NCBI GenBank assembly: GCA_910589385.1
Contig: CAJUTU010000014.1
Span: 8,891 to 72,890, forward strand
DNA length: 64,000 nt
From: an uncultured Lachnospiraceae bacterium
Lineage (GTDB): Bacteria; Bacillota; Clostridia; Lachnospirales; Lachnospiraceae
Reading direction: 5' to 3'
Numbering within the stretch: position 1 is the first letter of the stretch; every line of letters starts with the position of its first letter. Under the pieces are notes generated by a model that saw only the letters and a program-made list of their open reading frames with translations, searched no databases and was not told the DNA's origin. The position numbers and the translations under genes are program-made. Positions 62,199 through 64,000 of the stretch are shown here, piece after piece.

Positions 62199-62272
<74 letters not shown>

Positions 62273-62284
62273 TTTTGGGATTGG

Positions 62285-62325
62285 ATACCTCAAAGTCTTA
62301 TGTTTACTGGCTTTGAGGTATTTTC
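62285..62325 (+). terminator. Terminator after tRNA-Pro
   Basis: An 11-bp perfect stem ATACCTCAAAG (62285-62295) with 62311-62321, followed by a T-rich tail. Confidence 0.85.
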
Positions 62326-62376
62326 TTGTTTTTACAATATATCCGATTTCTCTCAAAATCCATCTATTTTTCACCC

Positions 62377-62397
62377 GTTACTAAAGGTGTTACTAAA
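62377..62397. repeat. Direct repeats beside the integrase gene
   Basis: GTTACTAAA occurs at 62377-62385 and 62389-62397, period 12. Short direct repeats next to an integrase gene are often its arm-binding sites; this assignment is tentative. Confidence 0.4.
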
Positions 62398-62436
62398 AAT
62401 CATTCATAAATAATCCCTGTCATTCCTTATAGCCCC

Positions 62437-63672
62437 TTATGCAAACAGATCCGCAGCGGCTAAGGATATCTGGCTCAGGTCATTTTCGCTTTCATTTAGT
62501 CTCTGCCGAATAAAATGGGAATATATATTCAATGTCGTTTGGGCATCTGTGTGCCCTAACCAATATTGAAGCTTTTTAATATCCCAGCCCTTATTGATCA
62601 GCATAGACGCGCAGCTATGTCTAAGGTTATGCAAAGTAATCTCAGGTATGCCAAAGCTATGCATCGCCTTTTTAAATGTTCTCGAAATATAATTCGGATC
62701 ATACGCGCGCCCGTCTTCCCAAGTAAAAACATAACCATCGTGATTTTGGTAGGCTGATTGAAAAAATTCTTTGTTTTCCAACTGTTCTTTTTCAATCATA
62801 CGAAGACAGCTCTCTGCCGTGTCAAATAAATTCAGGACACGTTTACCAGCAACTGTTTTCGTTTCATCCTCCGCATTTACAGTTTTTACACGAACTACGG
62901 TATGCTTAATGCTGAGTGTTTTTTTGTCGAAGTCAACGGCCGACCATTTTAATCCTAGTATCTCAGATCTCCGAAGGCCATAATAGGCACCCATAAAAGT
63001 AATCCCCAACAGCCTTGGATAATTCTTGGACATAAAATGCAAAAGTTCTGAAATCTCATCTTCTGTCATAAAGTAATATTCCTCGCCATATTCCTTGTTC
63101 TTTCTCCCATGAACATGAACATCATTAACCGGATTTACTTTCAATATCCCGTCGATTGTCGCCTGGGCAAAAACAGAGTAAAGAATATTCCGATAATCCC
63201 TGACTGACCGGACTGATAATGGCTCCAGTTCCTTCGTCTTTTAGTTTACCTTTCCATATTGCAGACAATACTTGAAATATGTATCCAATACTTTGGGCGT
63301 AATATCCAATAATTTATATTGCTTCTTATTGAAATATCGTTTAATAGCATTGATACGAAAAGTATATACTTCAAACGACGAATTTTTGATTTCACATTTC
63401 CTTCCTGATAGCCAAACATCTAAATAGTCACAAAAAGAAATATCTGGATTTACTGGTGAATCATAACCAGACGGTAATTCTTCGAGGTAAGCATACTGTT
63501 CCATAATCTGCTTTATCATCGCTTCCGCTTTTCTCTTATTGTTCTTTACTTCCAAACCAGTTGAAATTGTCTTTGCCTTCCATTTACTCGTTCTAGTGTC
63601 CTTATAGCTTAAGTTAATGTAATAATATGACTTTCCAGAAGATAAAGTTTTAATTCTTAACGTCCCCGTCAT
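62437..63672 (-). pseudogene. Tyrosine integrase interrupted by one in-frame stop
   Basis: A phage/ICE-type tyrosine recombinase. The N-terminal part (143 codons from ATG 63672) has the AP2-like arm-binding domain (LRIKTLSSGKSYYYINLSY) and core-binding domain; the C-terminal part has the catalytic residues: Arg in GLRRSEILGLKW, HNLRHSCASM (H-x-x-R), LGHTDAQTT and the Tyr in NIYSHF. A TAA at 63241-63243 follows YGKVN; beyond it the same frame continues with 32 sense codons before the next ATG (63144), and reading through gives a normal 411-codon integrase. So this is a nonsense mutation, sequencing error or read-through case, not a frameshift. AT-rich relative to its neighbours, as in mobile DNA. 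Confidence 0.88.
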
Positions 63673-63743
63673 TTATCTACGCTCCTTTCATAAGACGGGT
63701 AGCTATTAGCTGTGTCTTATTATATCTGATTATTTTAATGACT

Positions 63744-63920
63744 TCAATTACTTTCCTCAAGATAGGTAATAACTGCATCCTTTCTAATTTTATAATTCCG
63801 ACCGATTTTTCGGTAAGGGATTTGACCATCCTGCAAAAGTCTAAATGCAGTTTTCCTTCCAATTCGCAGAGCTTTACACATGTCTTTAATATCTAACACA
63901 TCCTGATAACTTTCTAACAT
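63744..63920 (-). CDS. Excisionase-like HTH protein
   Basis: A 58-residue protein beginning MLESYQDVLDIKDMCKALRIG, with the MerR/Xis-type winged HTH: GRKTAFRLLQDGQIPYRKIGRNYKIRKDAVITYLEE. This is the excisionase-family DNA-binding pattern seen beside Tn916-like and other integrases. AGGAG lies 7 bases before the ATG at 63920. It sits 71 bases upstream of the integrase start on the same strand, the usual xis-int order. It should direct excision by bending attachment-site DNA. A different-frame open stretch of 61 codons over the same bases is a shadow. Confidence 0.85.
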   Translation of the reverse strand: MLESYQDVLDIKDMCKALRIGRKTAFRLLQDGQIPYRKIGRNYKIRKDAVITYLEESN

Positions 63921-63946
63921 AAATATTCTCCTAGTATAATAATGGT

Positions 63947-63964
63947 GTAGTCAAGAATGACTAC
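63947..63964. promoter_or_regulatory. Operator-like dyad upstream of the excisionase gene
   Basis: GTAGTCA and TGACTAC form a perfect 7-bp inverted repeat with a 4-base spacer, just upstream of a TATACT box on the minus strand (63938-63933). It may bind an element-encoded regulator. Confidence 0.45.
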
Positions 63965-64000
63965 TGGTTAATAGTTACAAAGTCCAATCTAATAAATCTA

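Noticed and set aside
63677..63862. A 61-codon minus-strand open frame
   Set aside because: It is out of frame with the excisionase-like HTH protein at 63744-63920, which has a better start site and recognisable domain.

Overview
The window looks like chromosomal DNA of an anaerobic gut Firmicute of the Clostridia, most likely a Lachnospiraceae member. The support is gene content: the IreB-RuvX-DUF1292 cluster, PduO-type cobalamin adenosyltransferase, RNase J, DUF4317, DUF624, DUF1700, a T-box leader, strong AGGAGG ribosome binding sites, and many glycan-use loci with AraC or LacI regulators. Species cannot be fixed from the sequence alone.

Layout. Positions 1-13400 are mostly housekeeping on the minus strand: a nucleotidyltransferase, a cyclophilin, the tRNA U34 hydroxylation/methylation pair TrhP-TrmR beside RNase J, the IreB-RuvX-DUF1292 cluster, MtaB, a degenerate HPr-like protein (plus strand), ThiI with its cysteine desulfurase, RsmE-PrmA, and an Rrf2 regulator. 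Positions 14100-26700 are a glucuronide locus: a seven-gene minus-strand operon (GH2 beta-glucuronidase, GPH symporter, HAD hydrolase, GH3 hexosaminidase-type enzyme, UxuA, UxuB, UxaC) with a divergent AraC regulator. Together they would import glucuronides, release uronate and carry it to 2-keto-3-deoxygluconate. Positions 26700-33000 hold a CsbB-YfhO-type envelope glycosylation pair, purC and a DUF4317 pair.

Positions 33100-46600 form an alpha-glucoside locus: an AraC regulator, two GH13 alpha-glucosidases that differ at a specificity residue, a third GH13 enzyme, an ABC importer (binding protein, two permeases, DUF624 protein, MsmK-type ATPase) and a LacI regulator. Two matching operator-like sites flank the importer promoter. 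Positions 46700-60000 are mixed: tRNA-Leu, a Cache-GGDEF diguanylate cyclase, YfcE-type phosphodiesterase, RdgB, a THUMP RNA methyltransferase, an Asn-rich repeat protein, DUF1700 protein, small alarmone synthetase, an orphan PTS IIC protein, a three-gene MacB-like ABC system with a membrane-anchored beta-rich partner, and a secreted cell-wall hydrolase.

Positions 60100-64000 contain a tryptophan T-box controlling a TrpB2-type enzyme, tRNA-Gln and tRNA-Pro, and then the start of what looks like an integrated element: a tyrosine integrase interrupted by one in-frame TAA, and a 58-residue excisionase-like protein. The element runs off the right edge. I saw no CRISPR array, insertion sequence or rRNA. 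The least explained parts are the ABC-linked anchored protein, the Asn-rich repeat protein, the HPr-like protein without its active histidine, the DUF4317 pair and the GH2 C-terminal extension.
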